64,000 nucleotides of DNA from Chitinophaga rhizosphaerae (GCF_003958645.1 NZ_RXLO01000010.1:155179-219178); one strand, 5' to 3'. Shown: positions 25,159-34,798, numbered from the stretch's first letter. A program made the numbers and translations. The notes: generated by a model from the letters alone, not told the origin.

Positions 25159-26682
25159 CTACCGTTTCTTTCTTTTCTTTTTCCGTGCCTCCTTCAGCAA
25201 TTCAACCGGCAATCCTTCGTAAGGGGCTTCCGCATGTACCAGCTCCTCGAAAACGTTGAGCCGAACCATTCCCATGAGGCTGTATCGGCTCAGTTCCCTA
25301 TGAAATGTCGCTTCGATGCCTTGTCGATCCATACGAAAAGCACGGGCCGTTCCCTGGGGGCGCCCTAGATTATTACGCAAATACTGGTCGATGTTAGCCC
25401 GTATAGGTCGTGCACAGCCTGGTGGCAGGTGGTCAGCCCGCAGATAAAAGATGGTCTGCCCATCGCTGAATTGGCTGGCTTCAAGTATGAGCCCTTGCGA
25501 TCTCCAGTAGCCCAGGACCTTATCAAACCCGCTGCGGAAATCGGTACCCGTAAGGACGCTCCTGACAATGTCACGATTGAGTGCCCGCTGTATTTTCGAA
25601 GCAGTCAGTAGCCGGGCAGCCACGCCGGCAGCACCGAGGGATTTTCGCAAGTCACTCCCTTTAAATGCGACTGCTTGCCGGTTGTCTACAAAAGTGATCC
25701 CTGATAGGTGGCCCTGCTCATTGTACCGGGTTGACACCGTGATACCAGCTGCTTTTAACGCGCGAATGAGCCCACTCATAGTAACACCACGATCAAGGAC
25801 GGCTTCCACCTGGCTGGCCAGTTTGGGCCTGAACGCAATTTTTCTGGCTCGGTCTTCCTTGAATTTTCCGGTCAAAAGCTTCAGGCCGGCATTGTCGGGC
25901 AGCCCGTTCCAACCGTGCACATAAATGGAGCTCGCCCGAATTTGCGCACCGACTTTGGTGCCGGCGGCATTAATGGCGCTGTACAGCAGGCCACCGCGCG
26001 CTCGCAATAGCGAATCCGGCTGGCCGGGATCTGCGACTACATTAAACTGCTTCAGAATCGCATTGTATTCGGCCAGGGAACAGAACTTATACTTTGAGAT
26101 AACAGCCCGGATGATGGCCGAAATGCTGGCTTTTTGCTTCTTTCCGGCCTGCAGGTACTGCTCCAGATCCAATGGCGGGATTCCCTGAAGGAACCCGGCC
26201 CCCTTCCCTTCTGCTTTCACGAGCCCGAAGTCCTGTTCAATCTCGCGTCGGGCGATGGCACCCTTCGTGGCGCCAATGCGGTGAGTGGCAATTCTGCTGC
26301 CGTCCGAGCGAATATTGGTCGAGACAATGTGTATGTGCTGGTTACCGGTATCTTTATGCAGGTAAACCAGGAAGGGCTGCTCCCCAAAGCCTGTTTTGGC
26401 CAGGTAGCTCGAAGCAATCGTTACCAGTTTTTCATTGTCTAGCTGTTCTCCGGGCGCAAAACTCAATGCGATGTGGGCAATATTGGTCTTTGAAATCCGG
26501 TTCTTGACGGTCAGCTTTTCAAATCGGGCCCGTTTCTGGGCAACGGATAAATCCGATGCGTCGGTCCCAAAGCCCACCGCCGCGATACACTCGGCTACGC
26601 CCTCTTTTACCTTGTTCTCATTGTAATGCAGAACATGTTTGAGGCTTTTGCTCATATTAAATCGCGCTATCACCCTCCTCAA
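25159..26682 (-). CDS. Relaxase / mobilisation nuclease (MOBP-like)
   Basis: Strand-specific nickase that starts transfer at oriT; 507 aa. The N-terminal catalytic domain shows SKSLKHVLHYNENKVKEG (motif I region) and the metal-binding YLHKDTGNQHIHIVSTNIRSDG (HxDxxxxHxH-type motif III, about 105-125). The long C-terminal part is basic and ends in KEARKKKRKKR. The start is unusual: ATG occurs only at residue 10 (26655), but the homologous strand before it (VIARFN) argues for the GTG at 26673 or TTG at 26682, with GAGGAGG right there. The coupling protein follows downstream; MobC and two unknown genes lie upstream. Confidence 0.88.
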   Translation of the reverse strand: MRRVIARFNMSKSLKHVLHYNENKVKEGVAECIAAVGFGTDASDLSVAQKRARFEKLTVKNRISKTNIAHIALSFAPGEQLDNEKLVTIASSYLAKTGFGEQPFLVYLHKDTGNQHIHIVSTNIRSDGSRIATHRIGATKGAIARREIEQDFGLVKAEGKGAGFLQGIPPLDLEQYLQAGKKQKASISAIIRAVISKYKFCSLAEYNAILKQFNVVADPGQPDSLLRARGGLLYSAINAAGTKVGAQIRASSIYVHGWNGLPDNAGLKLLTGKFKEDRARKIAFRPKLASQVEAVLDRGVTMSGLIRALKAAGITVSTRYNEQGHLSGITFVDNRQAVAFKGSDLRKSLGAAGVAARLLTASKIQRALNRDIVRSVLTGTDFRSGFDKVLGYWRSQGLILEASQFSDGQTIFYLRADHLPPGCARPIRANIDQYLRNNLGRPQGTARAFRMDRQGIEATFHRELSRYSLMGMVRLNVFEELVHAEAPYEGLPVELLKEARKKKRKKR

Positions 26683-26752
26683 TTTTCAAGTGCACATATA
26701 CGGTTCACCCTTCCAATACCCTATCCAGTAAAGCTCATTTTATGAGTAAACG

Positions 26753-27727
26753 CTATCCGCTTTGCCTTCCCCGCTGCCGCTGCGCATGATGGTGCTGATC
26801 ATCGTTGCTGGGGTGCTGCACGGTTAGCTTGCCCAACAGCGCTTCGTCCATTTCTGAGCAGAAATACAACCGCTGACACTTAAAAGCTGCTTCGACAGTG
26901 CATGGAGCTAGCTGCTCGTCTAAGAATGTCACTCGCCCTATGTCTGGCAGCAGTTTGACAAAAACGGCATATTGCTCCTTGATCGGCTCATCCATTTTGA
27001 CAAAATCGGTGTTATATTCCGTATCATTACCGTCAATATATCGGCTACTGATGACCTTTCCACAAGCCCCGATGGGGAAACCTTCGTCATCGATTTCAAA
27101 TCGCTTTCCCTTATACTCGCATGCGATGAGGACTTCCCGAATCTCCCGCTTTGACTCGTGCTTGATCCAGTCATCTTGAAGCATCACCTGCTTACAATCC
27201 GATAAGCTCTCTGAGCTAAAAGTGATGGTCGCGCTATGCCCGAGCTCATAGATAAGACCTCCTTGGTCTTGATGCTGGTGCCTGACGACGTGGAAGCGTG
27301 CAGCTTCTTCACTCGGGACAATAAGCCGTACGCCATCCATCAGTTCTGTCCTACCGGCAGCCAAACGGTAAAGCGCTCGCAGGTCACCCGTCAGATTGAT
27401 CGAGAAGTTGGGTATAGCGGATAACTCCCTGACAATATCTGTCTGAGGTGTAACGGAAGGCACAATGCCATGCATCTGCCATTTCAATTCTGCAGCGAGG
27501 TTCTCAGTCAAATGAATATGATAGTTCCCTTCCCTCATTTGGTCCTCCTCGTCGGGCACCCAGGCATTGCGATTACAAAACTTGACGGCTTCATTGTAAG
27601 TCTGAAAGCTTATCAATTGAATTTGGTCTCTATTTCGAAAGGCCCCCTCGAATGCAACGAATCGGTGGCCTTGTTCTTCAAGGCGTCCTAATTCCTTTTC
27701 GACGGCAGCCCACCATTCCTTTTCCAT
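26753..27727 (-). CDS. Unknown mobilisation-region protein, paralog 1
   Basis: A 324-aa soluble protein with no signal peptide and an acidic centre. It shares a diverged framework with the next gene upstream (27756-28736): a block IPNFSINLTGDLRALYRLAAG, then LIVPSEEAARFHVVRHQHQD, GHSATITFS, REVLIACEYKGKRFEIDDEGFPIGACGKVI and an acidic GND-type segment. The tail is His/Gln/Arg-rich (DDQHHHAQRQRGRQSG). It lies between relaxase and MobC, so it may be a relaxosome accessory or an entry-related protein, but no known fold is visible. Confidence 0.7.
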   Translation of the reverse strand: MEKEWWAAVEKELGRLEEQGHRFVAFEGAFRNRDQIQLISFQTYNEAVKFCNRNAWVPDEEDQMREGNYHIHLTENLAAELKWQMHGIVPSVTPQTDIVRELSAIPNFSINLTGDLRALYRLAAGRTELMDGVRLIVPSEEAARFHVVRHQHQDQGGLIYELGHSATITFSSESLSDCKQVMLQDDWIKHESKREIREVLIACEYKGKRFEIDDEGFPIGACGKVISSRYIDGNDTEYNTDFVKMDEPIKEQYAVFVKLLPDIGRVTFLDEQLAPCTVEAAFKCQRLYFCSEMDEALLGKLTVQHPSNDDQHHHAQRQRGRQSG

Positions 27728-27755
27728 GGCATTGTGTTTGGGTGATTGTCAATAC

Positions 27756-28736
27756 CTATTTCCTTTGGCCAGTAGACAGTTGTTCACCATCTTTAAACCG
27801 CTGGGCGGATTGATCCCGGCCAGGCAGTAACTGTCTGCGGGCAACCACCTCGAATTCGGAGTGCACCGTCTCAGCAAACTCATCAGACGCGAAGCCGGAC
27901 AGTCGAGCACCGGGCTCAACAGGTTGCAGCCTGTCTCCTAGCGTTATCAACGTGCCCGTTGGTGGATCGTGCCGAACAAAAAAAGTCTGTATGGCAGTTT
28001 GGGGCTCATTGATGTCAAGCATGGAAACTGCAGCAGACCCGGATTTTTTGGCGCCGATGATAATGCCGGTGTTACGCAGGGGTTTGCCCAGTTCATCGAG
28101 TTCGAGTGTTTCGCCCCGGTAGGCGCCTATCAGGTACAAGTCCTGCGTACGTCCCCGATTGGGTTGGACTAAGCCATCTGCGGCCTTGAGAAAGGCGTCT
28201 TTTGCCTTCTCCATCGACACCGTTGCCCGCATTTTTTCAACAAAGTGTCCCTGGTGTTTGGATGGCAAGGTCGGATCATAAAAAGAATGTAAGACCACCT
28301 GGTAGCCCGAGATGGTGGCTGCCGGTATTACCAGTAATTCCTTAAACGCCTGCGCTACATCGCCAAGGGCAAGCCTGCAGATCAAATCGAGATTCTTGTT
28401 AGGTAGCATAAATAATAAGCCCTTTTCGTCCAGTTGTTCTCTAACAATGCGAGGTGGCACCATCTCCTTGAGGGTCCCCGTCTGCAGGTACCTTAGTTCC
28501 GATAGCAGGTTGGGAATTGCGGTATAAAACGGAATCCTCTCATTTGGAGCAGCCTTTTGATCCATACCAAATATTTGCTCCCGGCAGAGGCGGCTGACGT
28601 CCAGGCTTGAGAGAAATGTGTCCAGGTGAATGGGACTGGCAGGCAGCAAGGCACCCCGAAATGTGACCCAGTTGCGTTTCCTGTCCAGCTTGCGCTCCAG
28701 GAATTTAATCATGCTCGTTATACTCGTAGACCCCAT
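27756..28736 (-). CDS. Unknown mobilisation-region protein, paralog 2
   Basis: A 326-aa soluble protein. The ATG at 28736 is preferred over the TTG at 28742. It aligns with the downstream neighbour through LDLICRLALG, LLVIPAATISGYQVVLHSFYD, GHFVEKMRATVSMEKAKDA and DLYLIGAYRGETLELDELGKPLRNTGIII. The shared YKG/YRG-x-x-x-E-x-DE-x-G-x-P stretch is the clearest signature. The pair looks like an old tandem duplication fixed between mobC and the relaxase gene. Confidence 0.7.
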   Translation of the reverse strand: MGSTSITSMIKFLERKLDRKRNWVTFRGALLPASPIHLDTFLSSLDVSRLCREQIFGMDQKAAPNERIPFYTAIPNLLSELRYLQTGTLKEMVPPRIVREQLDEKGLLFMLPNKNLDLICRLALGDVAQAFKELLVIPAATISGYQVVLHSFYDPTLPSKHQGHFVEKMRATVSMEKAKDAFLKAADGLVQPNRGRTQDLYLIGAYRGETLELDELGKPLRNTGIIIGAKKSGSAAVSMLDINEPQTAIQTFFVRHDPPTGTLITLGDRLQPVEPGARLSGFASDEFAETVHSEFEVVARRQLLPGRDQSAQRFKDGEQLSTGQRK

Positions 28737-28781
28737 GGCCAATAGATTTAACGCTTAAAAACACGGAACCGACTTTGCTCC

Positions 28782-29213
28782 CTAACAATCGACATCTCCA
28801 CTGGGCGTCGCCTTTTCTTCGTCCAGCCATCGTTTCGAGAGGTCCGCGATAATGGCAGACACCGGATCAATATGGGCAGAGAGCTCCCTGACTAAGGTCA
28901 TCAGCTCGACCACCGCCAGCGTATGTCGTCCTTTGCCTGCATTAAGCGAACGGGTGATCTGATTGAGATTATTGCCAATGGCATTGAGCTCTCGCTTAAT
29001 GGCTACCAGCCGTTCCATTGTCTCTCCCATCGTGGCGTCAATTGTCACCAGCTTTACCTGTCGAAAACAAATGATATCTCTCAGCAACTCAGCCATGGTC
29101 CGGTAGGTCGATTGCTTCAATTGCTGCGTCAACCTGGTGTAATGTGCTGTAGTGATGCGGGTCTTTACGTCAAATTTCAGCGCGCTATTATCCGGCACCT
29201 TCTTTCGATTCAT
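28782..29213 (-). CDS. mobC: MobC-family relaxosome accessory protein
   Basis: A 143-aa protein that normally binds oriT and helps the relaxase open the strands. The N-terminus is a ribbon-helix-helix-like region (LKFDVKTRITTAHYTRLTQQLKQSTYRTMAELLRDII). The MobC signature follows: VAIKRELNAIGNNLNQITRSLNAG, with a helical C-terminus. It is the first gene of the minus-strand mobilisation operon, directly downstream of the palindromic oriT candidate. Confidence 0.88.
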   Translation of the reverse strand: MNRKKVPDNSALKFDVKTRITTAHYTRLTQQLKQSTYRTMAELLRDIICFRQVKLVTIDATMGETMERLVAIKRELNAIGNNLNQITRSLNAGKGRHTLAVVELMTLVRELSAHIDPVSAIIADLSKRWLDEEKATPSGDVDC

Positions 29214-29259
29214 AAGGCTTCATCTTTTATATGCGCCTAAATGGCAGCTTTTATGCTAT

Positions 29260-29340
29260 AGCGAATCGTGGCCGACTCCGGAGGCCGCGAAATACTTGTG
29301 CACAAGTGTACATCTTGCCGACCCTGCCGAAGGGTTCGAC
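29260..29340. other. Candidate oriT
   Basis: In the 219-bp gap upstream of mobC there are three stacked inverted repeats: CTCCGGAG (29276-29283) inside a GGCC...GGCC frame, the perfect 14-bp palindrome ACTTGTGCACAAGT (29294-29307), and ACCCT/AGGGT (29321-29325 with 29331-29335). Placement beside mobC is where MOBP plasmid-type origins lie. The nick site cannot be assigned from sequence. Confidence 0.5.
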
Positions 29341-29432
29341 CGATCCAGTCTAAAGCGGATTTTCGCCATAGACCAAATTGAGCTCAGCCACAATCCTTTT
29401 TTCGACGGACAAGTTGTCAATGAGGCAGGTAG

Positions 29433-29735
29433 CTAAAAACTCGCTTTAAAAACCTGCGGATTGTCGATTCCAAACTGGCGGATTCGATCTTTAAAATGCA
29501 TCCAAAGAAAGATCTTGTAGTCAGCGATTTCGAAAAATTCATCTTTGGTAATACCAAAAGGATTGACAATTGGCGCTTGCGCGCCACCAGCCTTGGTATT
29601 CTCCGCTAGCCCATAGATATTCTTGGTAAAGCCTTCTCCCAGCTCCAGGGAATTTGAAATGCACAGCGTATGACCAGACAGTCGGATTTGGCGTTTTGTC
29701 GACAGCAGCAGCACACGTTTCTTTATGATAGCCAT
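29433..29735 (-). CDS. Hypothetical protein of the mobilisation region
   Basis: A 100-aa soluble protein with a basic N-terminus (MAIIKKRVLLLSTKRQIRL) and a C-terminal DEFFEIADYKIFLWMHFKDRIRQFGI segment. It has no recognised domain. It lies upstream of the oriT candidate in the same direction as mobC and begins at an ATG. Its tidy frame and position suggest a small accessory gene of the mobile element. Confidence 0.55.
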   Translation of the reverse strand: MAIIKKRVLLLSTKRQIRLSGHTLCISNSLELGEGFTKNIYGLAENTKAGGAQAPIVNPFGITKDEFFEIADYKIFLWMHFKDRIRQFGIDNPQVFKASF

Positions 29736-29865
29736 AACCGATATTTTATTACAATGACTTGCGATTGTTCAGCATAGATAATTTGAGGCACCTGCGATCC
29801 TGCATAGGGCGATGAGTTTTTTTAGTCATAACAAGAGCGCCATTTAACTTTGCGTGCCCTTCTTT

Positions 29866-30144
29866 TTAATGCAGGCTGTGGCCGGATCCTCGAATTTTTT
29901 GAAGAGGTCGCTCTCGCTCTTCGCCGTAACTTTTAACTACCGACTCCCGACCGCGAGATCCGGTCACAACCCGCCATTTAGAATATTGAACCTGTTGCGC
30001 CTGCTTGCCGAGGTTGCGGCTCAGTTTGGCTTCCCGGATGAGGTCTGCTTGCTCGATGTTGTCGACCTCGATCCGCTGTTTGAAGGAGGTCTCTCCTAAT
30101 TGTACATTATAGGCCAGGTACAACTGTGGCGGTTTCGTTTCCAT
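29866..30144 (-). CDS. Small hypothetical protein (92 aa)
   Basis: I start this at the ATG at 30144 (METKPPQLYLAYNVQLGETSFKQRIEV); the longer frame up to 30327 has no convincing N-terminus. The product is polar and charged, with QADLIREAKLSRNLGKQAQQVQYSKWRVVTGSRGRESV in the middle. No motif is recognised. It could be a remnant accessory gene of the mobile element. Confidence 0.35.
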   Translation of the reverse strand: METKPPQLYLAYNVQLGETSFKQRIEVDNIEQADLIREAKLSRNLGKQAQQVQYSKWRVVTGSRGRESVVKSYGEERERPLQKIRGSGHSLH

Positions 30145-31248
30145 AATAGCTCGAATTATATTCCATACAAAAATGGCCACTGACAAAAGCTGTGAGGCTT
30201 CGATCCTCCTATAGAGGAAAAATAATTGGCTGGAAATTGCGGAAGATGGCAACAAGAAACCGCCGCAGTTGGGCGCGTGAGATGAGTTCATCGCCCTGGA
30301 ACCGCCGACGCCATCTCGGAATAACACGCCGAATTTGAATCGAAAATGACGGGTGTATACAGCTAATTGTGAAAAGGATAGCTGGCTTGATGACTGTCTA
30401 ATTAATTGGACGTATCAGGATGCGACATGCGAATTTCGATATCCGGCCCAAGGGAAGAACTCTTTTGATCTCCAACAGCGATTGGTAATGAATGCTTTAA
30501 TAACGGGATTGGGCCGCCCGTGCGCGGACGGGAAAGCGCTTCAAAAGCCAGGCCTTATACTCCTGGTTACTGGCGCAGTCCCAGCTCCCTTGAGTTTGGC
30601 GGAATTCATTTTCGGTGTCACCTATTTGGGGTACAAACTCTGATACAAGGCGGCAGCGCAACTTGATCCAGGTACCTGGCGGCGGAATCTATCGTAGCGA
30701 CTTTTGGAGAATGATCCCGGGTATCAATGGCCCACAATAGAGCTTTGCATCCCGGGGCTCCGTCGTTTCTATAGCAGGCCACAAGTTCGCTTTTTTTTAC
30801 TGGATCAATAGCAACCAGGTCAACCAGGCCAATGCATATTTTCCGTCCATCATGCCTTCGTCCGGTGAGGTAAAGTCTCCCCCCCAAGAGGCTGGTCCCG
30901 CCATTAAGCCCTGCTGGCGGTGCGCATGTCAAAGTTGAAGTTTTGATACCAACTCCCTTTCTTAGAGCCAACTAACCGTTAGTAAGTTAATTGGACGATG
31001 GTTGCCAGAAAGAGCTGTAACACCGGACGCAACACCATCCAAAGAGGCTAAGGATACACAAATGATCCATTTCAGGAGAGATAAGACTGGGAAGTTGATG
31101 TGGATAATTAAAGCATGGTGGCGCCGGTTGATGATGGCAGTTTATTCTAATTTTACCCGGGATTCTCCGGATAAACAGCTTCTAGCTGTAGTCGTACCCT
31201 GGTAAATTCATGATGCACAAAGCGGGGAACAATCGAAAAAGCCAGCGT
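30145..31248. other. 1.1 kb gene-poor interval
   Basis: Only one doubtful frame (30618-30971, minus) lies here. No repeats or clear terminators were noticed. It may be the decayed flank of the mobilisation element. Confidence 0.4.
30618..30971 (-). CDS. Doubtful or degenerate hypothetical protein
   Basis: A 117-codon frame that opens with TTG at 30971 and has no ATG. The middle reads like real protein (GGRLYLTGRRHDGRKICIGLVDLVAIDPVKKSELVACY), but no family is recognised and the start is poor. It could be a gene remnant or a chance frame. Confidence 0.25.
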   Translation of the reverse strand: MALRKGVGIKTSTLTCAPPAGLNGGTSLLGGRLYLTGRRHDGRKICIGLVDLVAIDPVKKSELVACYRNDGAPGCKALLWAIDTRDHSPKVATIDSAARYLDQVALPPCIRVCTPNR

Positions 31249-31926
31249 ATGATAGTAAAATTCAGCAATGGACCAATAAGTATGGTCCTCATGGTTTTTG
31301 TAATGGGGTGCAGTGTTTCAGGGCAATCACGTAAATCGCCGGGATCAGCGCAGGTGGTTACATGGATGCGCGGAGTACCGCCGAAATCAATCGATTTCGT
31401 CCATGGTTCAACTTGTAAAACCGTCGATTTTGTCATTACTCCCTCCATGGTGGAAGGGTTACCTGACCATAAGCTTGAGGTCCATTTCTCCGCAGGCTCC
31501 TCCAGCCTGGTAGATTGCGAAAAGTTGAGTGACCGGCCCAGTTATGACCGGCCTTTTGCACTCCTAATGGAGATCGATCACGCGCGAGAAGGTGAATTTT
31601 CGTTTTCCGGACTTGACGACTACCTGAACGTTAAGCACCGGGAAACTGGCGCCTACAAGCTCATCGATATTGCCTACTATCTGCCGTCTGCCAATAATAG
31701 CATCGGCGAACTACGTCCCTTCTGCCAAAACAACCGAGCGGTCGCGGCCAAACAATCAACTCGCCTCCTCTCTGCAGGCTGGTATCGCATTGTGGTATCT
31801 TCCTATCCTGCGTTTTTCTCCGAAGTCACGGTTTATTGTTGGTCCCCATCTTCGAGCGGTATGCTAAGTGTATCCGCCAATGACCATAGGGAAATGAGTT
31901 ACCAGTACTATAACAGGCAAATGTAG
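31249..31926 (+). CDS. Hypothetical lipoprotein
   Basis: I choose the ATG at 31249, giving about 225 aa with a lipoprotein-type N-terminus (MIVKFSNGPISMVLMVFVMGCSVSGQ; lipobox VMGC). The ATG at 31210 would add 13 residues before it. The mature part has SIDFVHGSTCKTVDFVITPSM and several aromatic/Ser-rich beta-like segments (AGWYRIVVSSYPAFFSEVTVYCW), typical of an exported beta-sandwich protein. No family is recognised. It is followed by an XRE regulator 88 bp downstream in the same direction. Confidence 0.6.
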   Translation: MIVKFSNGPISMVLMVFVMGCSVSGQSRKSPGSAQVVTWMRGVPPKSIDFVHGSTCKTVDFVITPSMVEGLPDHKLEVHFSAGSSSLVDCEKLSDRPSYDRPFALLMEIDHAREGEFSFSGLDDYLNVKHRETGAYKLIDIAYYLPSANNSIGELRPFCQNNRAVAAKQSTRLLSAGWYRIVVSSYPAFFSEVTVYCWSPSSSGMLSVSANDHREMSYQYYNRQM

Positions 31927-32014
31927 CTGTGGTAAGTTACCTCCTGCCTGAAATTAGGTGTAGGGTTATGGCCCAACTATTTCGAACGGCAAATTTTGTT
32001 CATTTGCCAGACTT

Positions 32015-32251
32015 ATGGGCACTAACCGCGACATCATAAATGTTTTTGCTTCAAATTTGCGCCGGTTGCGGCTGGCGAGGGGCTTTACTTACGCCGCTCT
32101 TTCAACACGGTGTGGGATAGACCGGAGTGAGCTTTGCAAGATGGAATCGGGAAAGATCAATATCGGACTCTGCTCGCTCGCCGCCATTGCAAAAGGCTTA
32201 GAAGTTACTGTAGAAGCGTTGCTCATGTCGAGTGAAAACATTTCTTTGTAG
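32015..32251 (+). CDS. XRE-family helix-turn-helix regulator
   Basis: A 78-aa protein that is almost entirely a Cro/C1-type DNA-binding domain: FASNLRRLRLARGFTYAALSTRCGIDRSELCKMESGKINIGLCSLAAIAKGLEVTVEALL. The recognition helix region is RSELCKMESG. It has no additional sensing domain. Such small regulators often control element genes nearby, but its target here is unknown. Confidence 0.88.
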   Translation: MGTNRDIINVFASNLRRLRLARGFTYAALSTRCGIDRSELCKMESGKINIGLCSLAAIAKGLEVTVEALLMSSENISL

Positions 32252-32292
32252 CAAGGCGAACTCCCCTTCATGAATTGAAAATGGCGCCTAAA

Positions 32293-33201
32293 TTAGGGCA
32301 CCATACTTCCCGAACTACCAAAATCGCTTAAAATCATTTTTATCTTGCGCAATTTTACACAAGTATCCTCAAACCATCCTTTTACCTTAAGGCCTTCCCT
32401 AAGCACTGACTCATCTATTTCTCCGAGAGGCGACTGAAACAGATTGAAAATAAAATCCAGTCTTGGCATAAACTCAATTAAATCCTGGTCAATTTCGCTA
32501 GGCGTGATAATGATAAAGGGATCATGAATCTTCGAAAGCATCTCGAAATGTAGCATGTCGTAGATTACCTCTTCAATAGGATACAGGAGTTCCATGAAAA
32601 GGTTCATCATCGGTTTGATTTCCATTTCCAGCTCAGGGATATGAAAATGTTTTTGTTCCGAAAGCATATTAATCTTGGCCAAAATGCAATCAGCCATTTT
32701 TTTCATTCGATATAACTCAAGCTGATACCAGGTGAGAAAATCCGGAGCTCCCCTTTGATAGCTACTTTTTCTGAAGCCGTCGTGAATGGCAATCATTTTT
32801 TCCACATTCAAATTATACCAGGAATACCATTGTTGCAATCCCCCGTGTGAAAAATCTTCCAGACTGAACTTTGGATGACGTTGGTCAGACATTACGGCGA
32901 CAACCATTTTCACCTGGCAATGAAATTTTTGAAGGTGGTTAACAAAGATTTCAGAAGCATCCAAAATGCTAAGCACCTTCGCCAAACTCTTTTCATTGGG
33001 AATGGTCGGCTCAACAACTACATTGATGGGCAATTCCAATTCCGAAGTGATCTTCAAAATACTTCGTAAGCCTGAAAACTGAATAGCCCGAATTGGTCTG
33101 TTAATTTCCAGGATATCTAATTGCCAGCATAGCATTTCTGCTGCTTTCTTTATTCTCACAATGTTTTCCTGAACTACGCTGAGAGTAATGTCTTTCCTCA
33201 T
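32293..33201 (-). CDS. Hypothetical helical protein
   Basis: A 302-aa soluble, helix-rich protein without recognised motifs. Features include an N-terminal coiled region (ENIVRIKKAAEMLCWQLDILEINRP), LQQWYSWYNLNVEKMIAIHDGFRKSS and an acidic C-terminal region (PSEIDQDLIEFMPRLDFIFNLFQSPLGEID). Its ATG immediately follows the stop codon of the upstream gene at 33202, so the two are translationally linked. It converges with the XRE gene. Confidence 0.6.
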   Translation of the reverse strand: MRKDITLSVVQENIVRIKKAAEMLCWQLDILEINRPIRAIQFSGLRSILKITSELELPINVVVEPTIPNEKSLAKVLSILDASEIFVNHLQKFHCQVKMVVAVMSDQRHPKFSLEDFSHGGLQQWYSWYNLNVEKMIAIHDGFRKSSYQRGAPDFLTWYQLELYRMKKMADCILAKINMLSEQKHFHIPELEMEIKPMMNLFMELLYPIEEVIYDMLHFEMLSKIHDPFIIITPSEIDQDLIEFMPRLDFIFNLFQSPLGEIDESVLREGLKVKGWFEDTCVKLRKIKMILSDFGSSGSMVP

Positions 33202-33702
33202 TTATTTATTGGAGTCAATTTTGAAAATATGGCCGTCGAATGATGGGCAGTCTCCACTAAGCGAAATAGCCTCGGGAAAATAAGTACGCTTGCCTGTATG
33301 CTTATTTCGCCACTCGACGAGTGTGGCATAGCTCAAATTGTAGTAGGAAACAAAATCTACCAGTTTTCGAGAGAGCTTTTCAGGCGTTCTTTTCAACATC
33401 TTTATGACATGTGGCCTGAATTCATGAAAATCTTCTATTAACCAATCTAATAAAATGTACAACCTCTTTGCTTCAATAATCTCATTGCATGAAGCGTCAG
33501 GACTAAGATTACACCTCTTTTCATGCGAAATAGGGTGATTCAATAATTCATCCGCAACATGTCCCAGTTCAATTAGGGGGGCGCATTCGCTTTCTACTTT
33601 CCCCGAGATCTTTCTCAGATCAACCATCTCCTTGAGGTATAGTAAAGAACGAATCATGTTCGTATGGAATTGGGAAACCTTTTTTTCTAGATATAGACTC
33701 AT
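33202..33702 (-). CDS. Hypothetical protein, first gene of a two-gene operon
   Basis: A 166-aa soluble, charged, mostly helical protein (MSLYLEKKVSQFHTNMIRSLLYLKEMVDL at the N-terminus). The C-terminal half, LSRKLVDFVSYYNLSYATLVEWRNKHTGKRTYFPEAI, could be a helix-turn-helix-like segment, but this is weak. Its stop abuts the start of the downstream gene, a sign of coupled translation. Confidence 0.6.
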   Translation of the reverse strand: MSLYLEKKVSQFHTNMIRSLLYLKEMVDLRKISGKVESECAPLIELGHVADELLNHPISHEKRCNLSPDASCNEIIEAKRLYILLDWLIEDFHEFRPHVIKMLKRTPEKLSRKLVDFVSYYNLSYATLVEWRNKHTGKRTYFPEAISLSGDCPSFDGHIFKIDSNK

Positions 33703-34798
33703 ACTTCCAAATTGTTATCTCAGGTAATTTTATTTCCATTTAATTGTTAATCTGGCAAATTGCCACGCAGTGTAAACACAATAGATGAGCTTGAAGCAGG
33801 CTTTGCAATTTCCGCATTCTCAATTCTATTATTGTCAACAGCTTGTTAATGGGGACTAAAATAACTTCCTTTATCTATTGTTCAGAAAGTCTTCTTAAAA
33901 GTGGAGGCATGCTGTCGACGACCTACTCCGATCTTGCCACGAAAAGTCTACTCGCCATTCGGAAAACAATCGACTTTCTCCATTTAATCATCGACTTAGG
34001 CCTATAAGCGTATATAATACGATTAATCACAAACTTGTTTGCATATAGATAACGGAATTATCATTTTCAAGCGATTACACTACTCACCACAACCTCCAGG
34101 AAGTGTGGAAATTTTAGCCGTTTGTTTCATGATATAATCGATATACTAACGTAACTTAAATGTCGATTTTTCTATTTTCAAAGACCCGGCATATAAATAC
34201 CAGGTCGTCTAAACGAGAACTATTTGTCGTTACTCTACTAAACCGCCGTTCGACTGTTGGCCAAAGAACGACGCTTAGGAAAGCTCAGGCCCCCTGCATA
34301 CGAAATACCGGCGGCCTCACACTACTATTCATTTTTGAACTGCGTTAGTCGAAATAAAGCACCTCTTGAATACCAATTCGGTATCCCGACGCGCGCAACA
34401 CATTATTCGCCGTATTCGACATGATCAATTAATTCTCTAACTAACCGCTGAAGGTTTCCCAATAGTTTAAAGTGTTATTATATTGATGCAAAACTTTGAA
34501 TCTAGGGCGTAAGCACCAACATAAGCCCCTAGCAGGTATTGTCTTTGATCAGACTACGGCTATGGAAAAATAGCAAATATGACCGCCAAAACTTGACTTA
34601 ACCGTTACGAATATGTTAATAAGGGTCCAATACCATTGGCATATGCTGATCATTTGTACAATCGGCACTTTGCTTGCCTTATTTCATTTCGTAAATGCAA
34701 ATAATTTTAGTCATATTAGTTGACTACATTTTTTTTTAGGAATTCACCCTTTTCGCTATATCCGCGCATCATATTGTAAAAGACTACTTATTCCTGTT
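33703..34798. other. 1.1 kb AT-rich intergenic region
   Basis: No convincing gene, repeat or terminator is visible. The right end carries the TTCACCCTTT motif (34743-34752) upstream of the lipoprotein gene. Confidence 0.5.

Noticed and set aside
29152..29436. Plus-strand frame over the oriT candidate
   Set aside because: It overlaps mobC and the palindromes and shows no domain or plausible start context.
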